Shown here: positions 1 through 8,963 of the stretch, piece after piece
Layout: each line of letters opens with the position of its first letter
How positions within the stretch are numbered: the first letter of the stretch is position 1
Assembly (NCBI RefSeq): GCF_018709685.1
Contig: NZ_JABDHQ010000003.1
Coordinates: 124,001 to 188,000, forward strand
Direction of reading: 5' to 3'
Length of the DNA: 64,000 nt
DNA from: Akkermansia muciniphila
GTDB lineage: Bacteria > Verrucomicrobiota > Verrucomicrobiia > Verrucomicrobiales > Akkermansiaceae
Position numbers and translations under genes: made by a program
Notes under the pieces: generated by a model
The model's database searches: none
Seen by the model: the letters and a program-made list of their open reading frames with translations, nothing else
Told to the model about the DNA's origin: nothing

Positions 1-2
1 GG

Positions 3-446
3 CGCGTGGGGGCTCTGGCAGTCATCACCGCAGATTTTGACACCTTCAAGCGGCTTTGCCGCCCCGGCCATGGGGATGGCCTGGCGGACTATCTTTCCTC
101 CCTGACGCATCCTTACTGGAGCACCCATGTAACCCTGCCCTCCGCACCTTCCCCGCGCCCCATGGCCCTGATGGGGCGGGACAGAATCCAGGCCTTGATC
201 GTCAACCACCTCCTGCCCGCGGAGGGCGGGGAACGCGCGTGGGAACATTACCTCTCCCTCAGGGCCGGACAGGCGGGAACAAAGGTGCTGGCCGTCCATC
301 AATCCCTGCTGGGCCGCAGGCCGGACGCAAAGGCTTTTCTTGCGAAAGAATGGCACCACCAGGCGCTGCTTCAAATTCATGAAGACCTGTGCTCCCGCCG
401 TTCGTGCCCCCTCTGCACCCTGACCGGGCGGCTGGAAAAGAAATGA
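3..446 (+). CDS. DUF2851-like protein, C-terminal part (5' end outside window)
   Basis: The frame is open to the left edge, and the only early start is a GTG at base 6, so this is probably the tail of a longer gene. The visible part carries the pattern I associate with the C terminus of DUF2851 proteins: a PYWSTHV segment (about residues 36-42), then GRDRIQALIVNHLLP, then a Cys-rich end CSRRSCPLC. DUF2851 proteins are uncharacterised and usually about 400 residues long. The cysteines at the end could bind a metal, but this is inference. The next gene is convergent, so no operon partner is visible. Confidence 0.6.
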   Translation, partial: RVGALAVITADFDTFKRLCRPGHGDGLADYLSSLTHPYWSTHVTLPSAPSPRPMALMGRDRIQALIVNHLLPAEGGERAWEHYLSLRAGQAGTKVLAVHQSLLGRRPDAKAFLAKEWHHQALLQIHEDLCSRRSCPLCTLTGRLEKK

Positions 447-597
447 GCGCCCTTTATTTCCCCTTTCCCCGAACCAAACGCCGGTTTTTTGCCGCCACGG
501 CGCCAGCGGAATAAAAAGCTTCCAGCTCCCCAAGAGGAAGCTGGAAGCCGTGAGTGTCTTTCCGCGGGAGATCATCCCGAATAATAAAACCGCTTTT

Positions 598-2988
598 TTA
601 CCTGGCCGCAGTCTGCCGCGCTTCCGCAACAGGTTTCAGAGGCAGGGTCTTCACGCGAGTCATTTTTCCATTGACGCGCACGGGCACCACCTTGGGCTGG
701 TCGGAATAAAGCTTCAGGTTGCTCACCTTGCCGTTCTTCCAGGTGAAATCCACGGTGACATTGCCGCGGGCTTTCAGCCCCTTCACGGAGCCTTCCGGCC
801 ATGCCTCCACGGGAGAAGGCATGATGTCCAGCCCCCCGGCGTGGGACTGCACCAGCATTTCACAAATGCCGCCCACAATGCCGAAGTTGCCGTCCATCTG
901 CATGGGCGGGTGCGTGGTGAGCATGTTCGGCAGGGTGTTATGCTTCAGAAGCCCCTGCACCATTTCATGAGCCTTGTTCCCGTCCCCCAGGCGGGCCCAC
1001 AGCGCCGTGCGCCACGGCCACGTCCAGGAACGGCGGCTGTCTCCGGTGGTGCCGCGCCATTCCAGGGAAAGGCGGGCGGCCTCCGCCAGCTTGGGTGTCT
1101 TGAGCTTGCTGATCTGGTTGCCGGGGAAGACGGCAAACAGGTGGGACGTGTGGCGGTGGTCCGTCTTGGGAATGCGGTCAATCATCCATTCCTGAAGGTT
1201 CCCTTCCTTGCCTATCTTGTTGCCGGCCAGCCTCTTCAGTTTGCCTTCCAGGCTCTTGGCCCAGGAGGCATCCTTGCCCAGAATGCGGGCCGCCTTGATC
1301 GTATTGGTAAAGAGTTCCGCAATAAGCTGCTGGTCATGCATCACGCCGTCTTCACGGGGGCCGTGTTCCGGAGACCAGCCGTTGGGGGCCACCAGGGTGC
1401 CGGCCTTCACGTCCGCCAGGTCCTTCTTCTCCTCTTCGTTCGGGTCCTTGCCGTTCGTCTTGAATCCTTCGCCCCTGGCGCCCAGTTCCTTCAAATGGTC
1501 TTCCCAGAAATGGCAAATCTCCTTCATGAGGGGATATGCCTGCTTTTCCAGATATTTCTTGTCACCGGTGAACGCGTAATGCTCCCAGATATGCAGCGCA
1601 TACCACGCCGCGCCGGGAATGTTCCACTGCCAGCCGTTGCCGCCGAAAATGTTCTGGGAGGTACGCACCGTCCAGCCGCGCACGGGCTTGCCGTCCTTGG
1701 TATTGAATCCCTTGTTGGCCTGGGAAACGTCCCGGCAGCCGGGAGCCATGGCTTCCACATAATCGATCAGCGCCTCATGGCATTCGGACAGGTTGGCGGG
1801 TTCCGCGCCCCAGTAAGCCATCTGGACATTGATGTTGTTGTGATAGTCACAGGCCCACGGCGGATTGAGATAAACATTCCAGAGCCCCTGGAGGTTGGCC
1901 GGAAGCGTGCCGGGCCGGGAACTGGACAGAAGCAGGTAACGGCCATACTGGAAAATGGTTTCTTCCAGATCGGGGTCCACCGGATTCTTCTTGTAGGCTT
2001 CCAGACGCTTCGGAATGGGCAGTTTGGCCACGTCCGCATCCGTCTTGCCAAAGTTGACCTTCACCCGGTCAAACATGGACTTGTACTGGGCGATGTGGGC
2101 CTGCTTCATGGCGGCATAATCCCCGGCAGCGGCCTTGGCCGCATAACGGTCCAGCTTTTTGGCGGGAGCCTCTCCCTTCCAGTCCTTTTTATAATCCATC
2201 AGGTAATCCGTCTCCATGGCGACAACCACCATGCAGGAATCCGCGTTCTTCACGGAAATCTTATCATCTGCCGTGGAAAGCGTACCGCCTTTGGGACGCA
2301 CCAGGACGCGGCCTTCATAGCTCATGCCGTTTTTCAGGGTTCCCTTCCACGTGATGACGGGGCCCTTGGCGGAGATTGCGGATTCAAGCTGGCTGTTGAT
2401 GGAAAAGTCCGCGCTGAACTGGCCGGGCTTGCTGGCCTTGTACTCCAGCACCAGCACATTGGCGGGCGTGCTGGCAAAGGCCTCCCGGTCATACGTCACG
2501 CCGTCCGACTTGTAATTCACCTTGTGAATACCGTCGCGCAGATCCAGGGCGCGAGTAAAATCCTCCACGGAAACGGAAGCTGGCTGGTCCCCCTTCTTGA
2601 AATCCACGAACAGGTCCCCGAAAGGCAGGTAATTGCCGAACTGGTTGGTTCCCGCGTTAAGCCCGTAACCGTACCCGCCGCCGGGATTGGCTCCGCCGGA
2701 CCAGAGGCTGATTTCATTCAGGGCAAACCGCTCGCGGTTGGGCGCGCTGAAAATCATGGCCCCCACCCGTCCGTTGCCGATCGGATACCCTTCAGCTTCC
2801 CAGACGGCGGAAGGTTTCTTGTACTTGCCGAAGTTGCCATCAGGGTTCTTGTCCTCCTGCGGATATACTACCACGGCAGGCTGGTCAGACCAGATCAGGT
2901 TGGAGGCGGAAGGCTTGTCCAGAGCGCCCCACCCCAGGGAAATGGCGCTCACGGAGAGAGCAGATAAGAAAAGAGATTGGAGATGCAT
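598..2988 (-). CDS. GH95 alpha-L-fucosidase, secreted
   Basis: A 796-residue secreted glycoside hydrolase of family GH95, which removes alpha-1,2-linked fucose (and sometimes galactose) from glycan ends such as those of mucin. Residues 1-21 form a signal peptide. The N-terminal beta domain starts with VWEAEGYPIGNGRVGAMIF (about 62-80) and the (alpha/alpha)6 barrel follows. The catalytic set known from Bifidobacterium AfcA is visible: NNIN at 384-387 (N385 and N387), SPE at 539-541 (E541, acid) and QMDGNFG with D699. Length is normal for the family. The gene stands alone, divergent from the peptidase gene at 3179. GH95 fits mucin fucose release by Akkermansia. Confidence 0.93.
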   Translation of the reverse strand: MHLQSLFLSALSVSAISLGWGALDKPSASNLIWSDQPAVVVYPQEDKNPDGNFGKYKKPSAVWEAEGYPIGNGRVGAMIFSAPNRERFALNEISLWSGGANPGGGYGYGLNAGTNQFGNYLPFGDLFVDFKKGDQPASVSVEDFTRALDLRDGIHKVNYKSDGVTYDREAFASTPANVLVLEYKASKPGQFSADFSINSQLESAISAKGPVITWKGTLKNGMSYEGRVLVRPKGGTLSTADDKISVKNADSCMVVVAMETDYLMDYKKDWKGEAPAKKLDRYAAKAAAGDYAAMKQAHIAQYKSMFDRVKVNFGKTDADVAKLPIPKRLEAYKKNPVDPDLEETIFQYGRYLLLSSSRPGTLPANLQGLWNVYLNPPWACDYHNNINVQMAYWGAEPANLSECHEALIDYVEAMAPGCRDVSQANKGFNTKDGKPVRGWTVRTSQNIFGGNGWQWNIPGAAWYALHIWEHYAFTGDKKYLEKQAYPLMKEICHFWEDHLKELGARGEGFKTNGKDPNEEEKKDLADVKAGTLVAPNGWSPEHGPREDGVMHDQQLIAELFTNTIKAARILGKDASWAKSLEGKLKRLAGNKIGKEGNLQEWMIDRIPKTDHRHTSHLFAVFPGNQISKLKTPKLAEAARLSLEWRGTTGDSRRSWTWPWRTALWARLGDGNKAHEMVQGLLKHNTLPNMLTTHPPMQMDGNFGIVGGICEMLVQSHAGGLDIMPSPVEAWPEGSVKGLKARGNVTVDFTWKNGKVSNLKLYSDQPKVVPVRVNGKMTRVKTLPLKPVAEARQTAAR

Positions 2989-3178
2989 GCTTTGATAAGG
3001 ATGTCACAAATATACTGCCGCCGCAATCTCTATCTTTCAGCCTTTCCAAACTTATTGGCATGGCATGGCCCCCCTCTCTCTGCCTTTTTTCTCCCCGGCC
3101 CGGGGCCTTTTTCACTAATGGTAGCGAGGACAGTAAATTTCCTTGTCTTTAAGGGGGGCGCCTCTACTTTAGACAACC

Positions 3179-4336
3179 ATGTTTAAACGCCTTCTCTCCG
3201 CACTTTTTTCCCTGGCTCTTCTGGGAACTGCCTCCGGAATATCCTCTGCCGGGATCACCGTCCCGGACATCCTGAAAGACCGGATTGCCCTGAAAAAGAC
3301 AGCCCATCAGCTCAACGTCGTGTACTTCCTGGGCAGTGATACGAAGCCCGTACCGGACTACGAACGCCGCCTCAGTGAACTGCTGCTTTATCTTCAGCAG
3401 TTTTACGGCAAGGAAATGCAGCGGCACGGCTACGGCGCGCGCTCCTTCGGCCTGGACATGAAATCCCCCGGCCGCGTGAACATCATTGAATACAAGGCCA
3501 GGAACCCGGCGGCGCATTATCCGTATGAAAACGGGGGCGGCTGGAAGGCGGCGCAGGAGCTTGACGAGTTTTTCAAGGCCAATCCGGACAGGAAAAAAGG
3601 CCAGCACACCCTGGTCATCATGCCCACCTGGAATGATGAAAAAAACGGTCCGGACAATCCCGGCGGCGTTCCCTTCTACGGCATGGGCCGCAACTGCTTT
3701 GCCCTGGATTATCCGGCCTTTGACATCAAGCACCTGGGCCAGAAAACCAGGGAAGGACAACTGCTGACCAAATGGTACGGCGGCATGGCCCATGAGCTGG
3801 GGCACGGCCTCAATCTGCCCCACAACCACCAGACCGCCTCCGACGGTAAAAAGTACGGCACGGCCCTGATGGGCGCGGGCAACTACACGTTCGGCACCAG
3901 CCCCACCTTCCTTACCCCCGCCAGCTGCGCCCTGCTGGACGCCTGCGAAGTATTCTCCGTCACTCCGGCACAGAAATTCTACGAGGGCAAGCTGGAAGTG
4001 GAGGTCAAGGACACGGCCATCTCCTTCAAGGGAGACCAGATTCTCATTTCCGGAAGCTACAAAAGCCCCCAGACGGTCAAAGCGCTGAACGTCTATGTGC
4101 AGGACCCGCCCTATGCGGTCAACCAGGACTATGACGCCGTTTCCTTCTCCCAGCGCCTGGGAAAAAAGAGCGGCAAGTTTTCCATGAAGATTGACAAGAA
4201 GGAACTGGACGGGCTGACCAACAACGAATTCCGTATTTCCCTCATGTTCATCCTCGCCAACGGACTGCACATGCAGAAGCATGTCACGTTCCACTGGGAC
4301 GCCCTTCAGGACTACAGGGACGAACCCAAATCCTGA
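3179..4336 (+). CDS. Secreted metzincin-like zinc metallopeptidase
   Basis: 385 residues with a signal peptide (about 1-24). The zinc site HELGHGLNLPH (about residues 204-214) gives three His ligands and the catalytic Glu, spaced as in metzincins (HExxHxxGxxH), but with Asn where Gly is usual. A Met-turn-like segment, TALMGAGNY, follows about 20 residues later. The C-terminal part (about 265-375) looks like a beta-sandwich. I could not assign it to a named MEROPS family. The secreted location and the neighbouring GH95 suggest action on host or mucin glycoproteins (inference). The ATG at 3179 directly precedes a good signal peptide. Confidence 0.75.
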   Translation: MFKRLLSALFSLALLGTASGISSAGITVPDILKDRIALKKTAHQLNVVYFLGSDTKPVPDYERRLSELLLYLQQFYGKEMQRHGYGARSFGLDMKSPGRVNIIEYKARNPAAHYPYENGGGWKAAQELDEFFKANPDRKKGQHTLVIMPTWNDEKNGPDNPGGVPFYGMGRNCFALDYPAFDIKHLGQKTREGQLLTKWYGGMAHELGHGLNLPHNHQTASDGKKYGTALMGAGNYTFGTSPTFLTPASCALLDACEVFSVTPAQKFYEGKLEVEVKDTAISFKGDQILISGSYKSPQTVKALNVYVQDPPYAVNQDYDAVSFSQRLGKKSGKFSMKIDKKELDGLTNNEFRISLMFILANGLHMQKHVTFHWDALQDYRDEPKS

Positions 4337-4356
4337 ACCGGATTCCCCTTCCATGG

Positions 4357-4385
4357 GCGGATGCCGCAGAAGCGCCGGCATCCGC
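4357..4385. terminator. Hairpin between convergent genes
   Basis: Perfect 9-bp arms GCGGATGCC / GGCATCCGC lie between the convergent ends of the metallopeptidase (stop 4336) and the phosphotransferase (stop 4400). There is no T tract on either side, so it is a weak terminator candidate only. Confidence 0.35.
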
Positions 4386-4399
4386 ATTCCATGAGGCCC

Positions 4400-6286
4400 T
4401 TATTCCTTCAAACTGGTGCGCCAGCCGGAAGCGTGCTGATAATAATAAACCGCCTCCTTTTCCAGCTCCTTCATCCGGTCATCCGGCTTCACAGGTTCTC
4501 CGTCACGGAAAAACTCCGCGCCGCGCTGGGGTTTAAGCACCACCATGTCCCTTCCCTTCAAGTAGCCGATGTACTGGTAATTGCTCACAAAATACCGGGA
4601 CTGGTAGGAGGGTTTCAAGGCGTCCTTTCCGTAAAACGCCGCATCATACGGCCATTTCAACAGGCCGAGCAGGGTGGGCAGCACGTCAATCTGGCTGACG
4701 GGCGTCTCAATCCGTGCCGGCTTCAGCAGGGCCGGAGCGTAGAAAATGGAGAAAATGCGGTGCGTTTCCGGATTAAGCGTCTGTTTCCCGGCGCTGCCCG
4801 CGCCGTGGTCCGCCACAAACACGAAAAGCGTATGGTCAAACCAAGGTTTGCCCCTGGCTTCCTCCACAAAAGCCCCTACGGCATAATCCGCGTACTTGAC
4901 GGCGCCCATGCGCCCGGTATGGGAAGGAATGTCTATGCGCCCTTCCGGGTAAGTATAGGGGCGGTGGTTGGACGTGGTAAACACCACCTGTAAAAAAGGA
5001 GAGCCGCTTTTGAAGGACTTGTCAGCCTCACGCACGGCACGGCGGAACAAATCCTCGTCACAGACGCCCCAGATGGTGGAATGGGTTACCTCCGAATCAT
5101 CCATGGAATTGCGGTCCAGAACCTGGAAGCCGTTGTTCCCGAAGAAGTAATTCATGTTGTCAAAATACCCGTACCCTCCGTAAATCCACTTGAGGTCATA
5201 CCCCTTGTCCCTGAATATGGACCCGATGGTCTGCAAATGCTCGTTCCCTTCCTGGCGGAGAATGGACATGCCGGGCAGCGGGGGCATGGACGTGCTGACA
5301 GCTTCCAGCCCGCGCACGGAGCGGGTGCCCGTGGCATAGGTATTCGGGAAGAAAATGCCTTCCCTGCCCAGACGGCTCAGGCACGGAGTGACGTTCGCGC
5401 CATCCTCCCGGCACTCATTTAAAAACTCCGCCCCCATGCTCTCCATGACCACGACCACCACGTTAGGACGGAGGGCTTCCCCGGAGGGACGCACCTGCCT
5501 CTTCACGCTGCCGGAAGCGGCGTCCGGCACGGACGTGTCGTCCGCCGTGAACTCGCGGGCCAGAAAAGCCGCCGCATCCGCGTCCGGCAGCGTCTTGTAA
5601 TAGTCGCGGTAATCCAGTTCATTCTTCAGGAAGGCGCTGAACAGGCTGTAAAGGCCGTCCTTGGCCATCTCCGAGTTATAGCGGTTGTTCACGGCGTCCG
5701 CATCCTTGATGTCCACCAGCCAGTACCCCCCCGTCATGCACGCCAGCAGGAACAGCACCACGCCGCCCCGCTTCCATCCTGCGGGAGCTTCCCCGCGGCG
5801 GGGAATGAGAAACCGCTTCATCCCCCAGACGGCCAGAACGGAGACGGCCAGAACGCCGATGAGAATCGGAATGATGGGGTAGGATTCATAAATGTTCCCG
5901 ATGACCTCCTTGGTATAAATCAGGTAGTCCACCGCAATGAAATTGAAACTGGCCTCAAACTCATTCCAGAAAAAGGCCTCCGCCACGTCCTCAAACAGGT
6001 TGGCGAGCACAAACAGGAAAAACCATGTGCAGGTAATCCACCGGTCCGCCTTTCCACCCACCTTCCCGCGCGGCAGAATCCACAAATACACGGCATAAGG
6101 CAGTAGCCAGTAGCACATGGTGATGGAGAACTCCGTTACGAAAATATACGCCGTCTTCAGAAGGGGGATTACCCCGAAATCCATGTTCCGGTATTCAAAA
6201 AACACCGTGAACAGATTCTCCAACGCCTCAATACCGAACGCAAACAGAAGGAACGGCCAAAACCTTCCCCAATAATAACGAATCAT
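4400..6286 (-). CDS. LtaS-type membrane sulfatase/phosphoglycerol transferase family protein
   Basis: 628 residues. The first ~200 hold about five hydrophobic segments (inner-membrane anchor). A large alkaline-phosphatase-fold domain follows, facing the periplasm. Metal-site motifs are visible: VVVVMESMGAEF (about 272-283), NTYATGTRSVRGLE with the putative nucleophile Thr, and FVADHGAGSAG. This is the architecture of lipoteichoic-acid synthase and of membrane phosphoglycerol or phosphoethanolamine transferases. A Gram-negative Akkermansia has no LTA, so decoration of a surface glycan or lipid with a phospho-group is more likely (inference). Substrate is unknown. It stands alone. Confidence 0.82.
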   Translation of the reverse strand: MIRYYWGRFWPFLLFAFGIEALENLFTVFFEYRNMDFGVIPLLKTAYIFVTEFSITMCYWLLPYAVYLWILPRGKVGGKADRWITCTWFFLFVLANLFEDVAEAFFWNEFEASFNFIAVDYLIYTKEVIGNIYESYPIIPILIGVLAVSVLAVWGMKRFLIPRRGEAPAGWKRGGVVLFLLACMTGGYWLVDIKDADAVNNRYNSEMAKDGLYSLFSAFLKNELDYRDYYKTLPDADAAAFLAREFTADDTSVPDAASGSVKRQVRPSGEALRPNVVVVVMESMGAEFLNECREDGANVTPCLSRLGREGIFFPNTYATGTRSVRGLEAVSTSMPPLPGMSILRQEGNEHLQTIGSIFRDKGYDLKWIYGGYGYFDNMNYFFGNNGFQVLDRNSMDDSEVTHSTIWGVCDEDLFRRAVREADKSFKSGSPFLQVVFTTSNHRPYTYPEGRIDIPSHTGRMGAVKYADYAVGAFVEEARGKPWFDHTLFVFVADHGAGSAGKQTLNPETHRIFSIFYAPALLKPARIETPVSQIDVLPTLLGLLKWPYDAAFYGKDALKPSYQSRYFVSNYQYIGYLKGRDMVVLKPQRGAEFFRDGEPVKPDDRMKELEKEAVYYYQHASGWRTSLKE

Positions 6287-6392
6287 TGCCCCTGGAAATA
6301 TGATAGACGGTGCCTGCCGTCAATGCTCCATCATAGCATTACCGCGGTATGGGTGTCATTCCACGTTGCGGCTGCCGGGTACACGGGCGCCT

Positions 6393-7529
6393 TTACACCA
6401 CATCCAGGGCGGCGTCCCAGTCTTTCCAGACAGGCTCCAGCCCGGCGTTCCGGATGGCGCCTACCACCTGTTCCGGAGTACGCTGGTCGGAAATCTCAAA
6501 CTGCTCCGTAGCCTTGCAACGGCCTTTCCTGTCTTCCGGAAGGTCCACCTGGTTGCCCCGCACCGTCAAGTGGGCGGTGGCCGTTCCCACCCCCGTGTAG
6601 CCCCCCGGCTCCGTGCGCGCAATGGCGGACATGTGGGTCATGCCCAGATTCATGAGGGCGTTCCTCATGGAAGCGGGTTCACGGGTGCTTACGGACATGC
6701 CGATCCTGGGGAAGCAGATGCGGAGGGCGGCCATCAACTGGACAAAGTTCCGGTCATCCAGCATCAGTTCCGGGTCCGGCTCATACTCGTAATTTCCGGC
6801 GTAGGGCCGCATGCGCGGGAAGGCCACGGAAAGCGCGGACTTCCAGCAATGCTTCTGCAAATAATCCAGATGGGTGGCCAGCGCCATGGCCTCCCTGCGC
6901 CATGGGGACAACCCAAACAGAGCCCCTATCTGGATGCGGCGGAAGCCGCCCTGGTAGGCGCGTTCCGGGCAATCCAGCCTCCAGTTGAAGTTCTTCTTCA
7001 TGCCCGCCGTGTGCAGGGTTTCGTACACCTCCCGGTTGTAGGTCTCCTGGTACACGGCCAGTTGTTCCGCCCCGTGGTGGACGATCTCCGCATAGCGGTC
7101 GTCCGGGAGCGGCCCTATTTCCAGCCCCAGGGACGGAATAAAGGGATGCAGCGCGTCCAGGCATTCCTGCATGTATCCGTCTGAAACGAACTTGGGGTGC
7201 TCCCCGGCCACCAGCAGGATGCTGCGCAGCCCCAGCCCGTGCAGGTAGCGGGCTTCCTGCACCACTTCATCCACCGTGAGGGTGGTGCGGATGATGGGAT
7301 TGTCCCGTGAAAAACCGCAGTACTTGCAGTTGTTAATGCACTCGTTGGACAGGTAAATGGGGGCAAAGAGACGGATGGTCCGGCCAAAATGCAGGCGCGT
7401 CAGCCGGCGGCTCTCCTGCGCCATCGCCTCCAGCCGCGCGTCGTCCGCGGGTTCCAGCAATGCCATGAAGCGGCGCACCAGGGGAGAGGGCCGGTCCATC
7501 AGACCGTTTAATTCTTCAGAAAAAGACAT
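6393..7529 (-). CDS. thiH: 2-iminoacetate synthase (thiazole synthesis)
   Basis: A radical SAM enzyme that cleaves tyrosine to dehydroglycine for the thiazole ring of thiamine. The CxxxCxxC cluster motif is CINNCKYC (about residues 60-67 from the chosen start), and the BATS-type C-terminal region is present. I chose the ATG at 7529 (MSFSEELNG), giving 378 residues, the usual ThiH length. An in-frame ATG at 7688 would add 53 unconserved residues and run through a structured leader. thiG, thiF and thiS are not next to it, so thiazole genes are dispersed. Confidence 0.9.
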   Translation of the reverse strand: MSFSEELNGLMDRPSPLVRRFMALLEPADDARLEAMAQESRRLTRLHFGRTIRLFAPIYLSNECINNCKYCGFSRDNPIIRTTLTVDEVVQEARYLHGLGLRSILLVAGEHPKFVSDGYMQECLDALHPFIPSLGLEIGPLPDDRYAEIVHHGAEQLAVYQETYNREVYETLHTAGMKKNFNWRLDCPERAYQGGFRRIQIGALFGLSPWRREAMALATHLDYLQKHCWKSALSVAFPRMRPYAGNYEYEPDPELMLDDRNFVQLMAALRICFPRIGMSVSTREPASMRNALMNLGMTHMSAIARTEPGGYTGVGTATAHLTVRGNQVDLPEDRKGRCKATEQFEISDQRTPEQVVGAIRNAGLEPVWKDWDAALDVV

Positions 7530-7568
7530 GGGAGAAATAAGGTAAAAAGTGAGAGAACGGCTGCTGGA

Positions 7569-7597
7569 AGGCATTACCATGCCTGAACCGGAGGCAT
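7569..7597 (-). promoter_or_regulatory. Two mutually exclusive hairpins in the thiH leader
   Basis: The plus strand shows AGGCAT (7569-7574), ATGCCT (7579-7584) and AGGCAT (7592-7597). The central element can pair with either flank. In the minus-strand leader, 40 nt upstream of the thiH start, this gives two competing 6-bp hairpins. A switch-like role is inference. The TPP riboswitch signatures (CUGAGA, ACCUGAUC) were looked for and are absent. Confidence 0.35.
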
Positions 7598-7737
7598 TCA
7601 ATTTGCCCCCTCCTCCGCACGGGATTCCATCTTTTACCGTGTCATTCCCGGGGGAGGCTCTGCGCAGGAAGGAAGGCGTACCCTGCAAATCATCGTGACA
7701 GACGGCCTCCCATGGACTAATCTGGCCTTATCCTCCC

Positions 7738-8658
7738 ATGACCGCCACGCCGAAGAGCCTTTTCCGCCATTATCTCGACTCCCTGATTCAACGGGGGACA
7801 ACGCGCGCCAGCCTGACGGATGAAGCCAGAAATGTTCTGCGGACATGGTACGTAGCCGCCAAACAGGGAGGACGCCCGGCTGTTGCGGCAACACCAGCGG
7901 CGGCGGCCGTCACGCCGGCTGTTCCGGAACCGGCGGCACCACCACAGCCTGGCCCGGCGCCCGCGCCTTCCGTAACCGCGGAACTCCTGCCGGAAAACCG
8001 GGAACCGGCCTCCACCATCATGCTCCCGGAGGGGACGATGGAAGACAAGCTGCAATACCTCCGGGACCTGGCGCAGAACTGGCAGCCGGCCAGGGAGCTC
8101 AACTCCCTGCGGGACACCATGGTCTTTGCTACGGGCAATCCCCATACGGAGCTCATGCTCATCGGGGAAGCTCCCGGCTATTATGAAGAAGTGCAGCAGG
8201 AGCCCTTTGTGGGCCGCGCCGGGGAAAAGCTCAACCAGATTTTGAAGGCCATGGGACTCTCCAGGGACATGGTTTACATCTCCAACATCGTCAAATTCCG
8301 CCCTGCCCTCCCCAACCAGCGGACCAACAACCGCGCCCCCACGCCGGAAGAAATTGAAGCCTGTCTGCCCATCATCAAGCATGAAATCCAGGTCATCCAG
8401 CCGAAGATGATCGTTGCCCTGGGCGGAACCGCCGCCGTGGGTCTGCTGGGCATCCAGGGGTCCGTCAGCTCCATGCGCGGCAGATTCCATGACCTCAACG
8501 GCATTCCCGTGCGCGTCACCTACCATCCCAGCTATCTGCTGAGATCAGACAATCCCCGGGAAAAGCGCAAGGTCTGGGAAGACATGCTGGCCGTCATGGA
8601 ACGGATGGGCATGCCCGTCTCCGAAAAACAGCGCGGCTACTTTCTGCCCAGGGAATAA
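7738..8658 (+). CDS. Uracil-DNA glycosylase, family 4-like, lacking most Fe-S cysteines
   Basis: 306 residues. The C-terminal ~190 match family 4 UDG: GEAPGYYEEVQQEPFVGRAG (about 141-160, catalytic and uracil-binding), NIVKFRP, and the late HPSYLLR loop (about 262-268). The N-terminal ~100 residues are Ala/Pro-rich and probably disordered beyond a short helix. Family 4 normally binds a 4Fe-4S cluster through four Cys. Here the N-terminal CxxC pair is missing, the Cys of NVVKCRP is Phe, and only one Cys (in EACLP) remains, so it should not hold the cluster. It probably removes uracil from DNA. It is divergent from thiH. Confidence 0.85.
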   Translation: MTATPKSLFRHYLDSLIQRGTTRASLTDEARNVLRTWYVAAKQGGRPAVAATPAAAAVTPAVPEPAAPPQPGPAPAPSVTAELLPENREPASTIMLPEGTMEDKLQYLRDLAQNWQPARELNSLRDTMVFATGNPHTELMLIGEAPGYYEEVQQEPFVGRAGEKLNQILKAMGLSRDMVYISNIVKFRPALPNQRTNNRAPTPEEIEACLPIIKHEIQVIQPKMIVALGGTAAVGLLGIQGSVSSMRGRFHDLNGIPVRVTYHPSYLLRSDNPREKRKVWEDMLAVMERMGMPVSEKQRGYFLPRE

Positions 8659-8790
8659 ACCCCGGAGATTCCTGCATGGCAGGAAGCATAAGCACGCCCC
8701 GGTGCATTCGGGCTCCATTCTCCCAACGCGGCTATGCGGCCCCTGGCGGGAGCCTCCAACAATCCGCCGGATGAGGGGAACTGCTTGCGG

Positions 8791-8844
8791 ACAAAAAAGG
8801 CGTGGTTCTTCATTGCCGTGCGGATACGGCAATGAAGAACCACG
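8791..8844 (-). terminator. Strong intrinsic terminator of the GH89 gene
   Basis: Perfect 19-bp arms (8801-8819 and 8826-8844) around a 6-nt loop. On the minus strand the stem is followed by CCTTTTTTGT, so it stops transcription of the GH89 gene 120 bp after its stop codon. The rest of the 305-bp gap 8659-8963 shows no gene. Confidence 0.88.
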
Positions 8845-8963
8845 GAAAAATGGATATTCCCTTCTGGAAAACCTGCATCGCCCAAGATGCGGCCATGATC
8901 CAGCTCCCGGGCCGGAAAGCGCCGGCGAAGGACAGTCCTCAAGAGGTTTCAGGGGCCAGCCGT

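Noticed and set aside
550-2967. Long open frame (805 codons) on the plus strand opposite the GH95 gene
   Set aside because: It mirrors the codon bias of a certain GH95 gene on the other strand and has no protein-family features.
7530-7737. TPP riboswitch upstream of thiH
   Set aside because: The conserved CUGAGA and ACCUGAUC elements are absent; only a partial GGTAATGCC resemblance exists.
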